A model generated the notes under the pieces. That model saw nothing but the letters and a program-made list of their open reading frames with translations, had not been told where the DNA came from and did not search any database. Source: an uncultured Neisseria sp. (lineage in GTDB: Bacteria > Pseudomonadota > Gammaproteobacteria > Burkholderiales > Neisseriaceae). From it: a DNA stretch of 13,444 nt. The position numbers were made by a program, and so were the translations under genes. The first letter of the stretch is position 1; each line of letters begins with the position of its first letter. The stretch is from contig CALFOA010000059.1 in assembly GCA_937919795.1 (NCBI GenBank), forward strand, positions 1 through 13,444, read 5' to 3'. Of this stretch, positions 13,394-13,444 are shown one piece after another.

Positions 13394-13444
13394 TTATTCA
13401 GCAGACGGCTCATCCTTAGCCTGTACTTCCAGCAAGGCTTTCAT
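13394..13444 (-). CDS. C-terminal end of a minus-strand gene (partial)
   Basis: On the minus strand the last 16 codons read ...MKALLEVQAKDEPSAE followed by TAA at 13396-13394. The frame continues past the window edge. The charged, alanine-containing tail is typical of a soluble protein, but the family cannot be told. It converges on the amidase gene and shares the hairpin at 13330-13370 as terminator. Confidence 0.45.
   Translation of the reverse strand: MKALLEVQAKDEPSAE

Noticed and set aside
1..13444. CRISPR array, insertion sequence, prophage or tRNA gene
   Set aside because: No regularly spaced direct repeats, no transposase or integrase, no phage structural genes and no cloverleaf were found on either strand.

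Overview
The window looks like chromosomal DNA from a member of the Neisseriaceae, a Neisseria-like betaproteobacterium. The main reason is the DNA uptake sequences (DUS): 12-mers that end in GTCTGAA, scattered between genes and often paired as hairpins. The proteins (MetF, UbiB, YchF, TyrRS, PhoH/YbeY/CorC) are ordinary proteobacterial housekeeping types. I cannot name the species.

Left block, minus strand (223-4243): phoH (ybeZ), a DUF1304 membrane protein, an unknown 134-residue protein, a DUF4126 membrane protein, ybeY and corC (ybeX). The conserved ybeZ-ybeY-ybeX set for RNA/ribosome quality control is therefore present but split by three extra genes and by DUS hairpins. phoH/DUF1304 overlap by ATGA, and ybeY/corC are 1 nt apart. 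Two compact intergenic repeats lie here, at 6-104 and about 2329-2426. metF (4491-5330, minus) follows upstream. Between metF and phoH is a candidate small RNA: an extended -10 box, a hairpin, a CU-rich stretch and a strong terminator.

Right block, plus strand (5634-13276): ubiB (ubiquinone biosynthesis), an AT-rich orphan oligosaccharide repeat-unit polymerase (Wzy-like), ychF (Obg-like ATPase), a glycine-zipper protein interrupted by an in-frame TAG exactly at the signal-peptide end, tyrS, and a coupled pair encoding an exported LprI-like (DUF1311) protein and an exported N-acetylmuramoyl-L-alanine amidase. The last 51 bases hold the C-terminal end of a minus-strand gene.

The most striking pattern is in the uptake sequences. 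Every DUS from 168 to about 4325 is of the AG-DUS type (AGGCCGTCTGAA), and every one from 5370 to 13364 is of the TG-wadDUS type (TGCCTGTCTGAA). The two dialects do not mix, and the change falls at or beside metF. This suggests a mosaic junction, a genome in transition between dialects, or a chimeric assembly. Other leads are the candidate sRNA, the amber codon, the orphan polymerase and the LprI-amidase pair. No tRNA, rRNA, CRISPR array, insertion sequence or prophage was seen.
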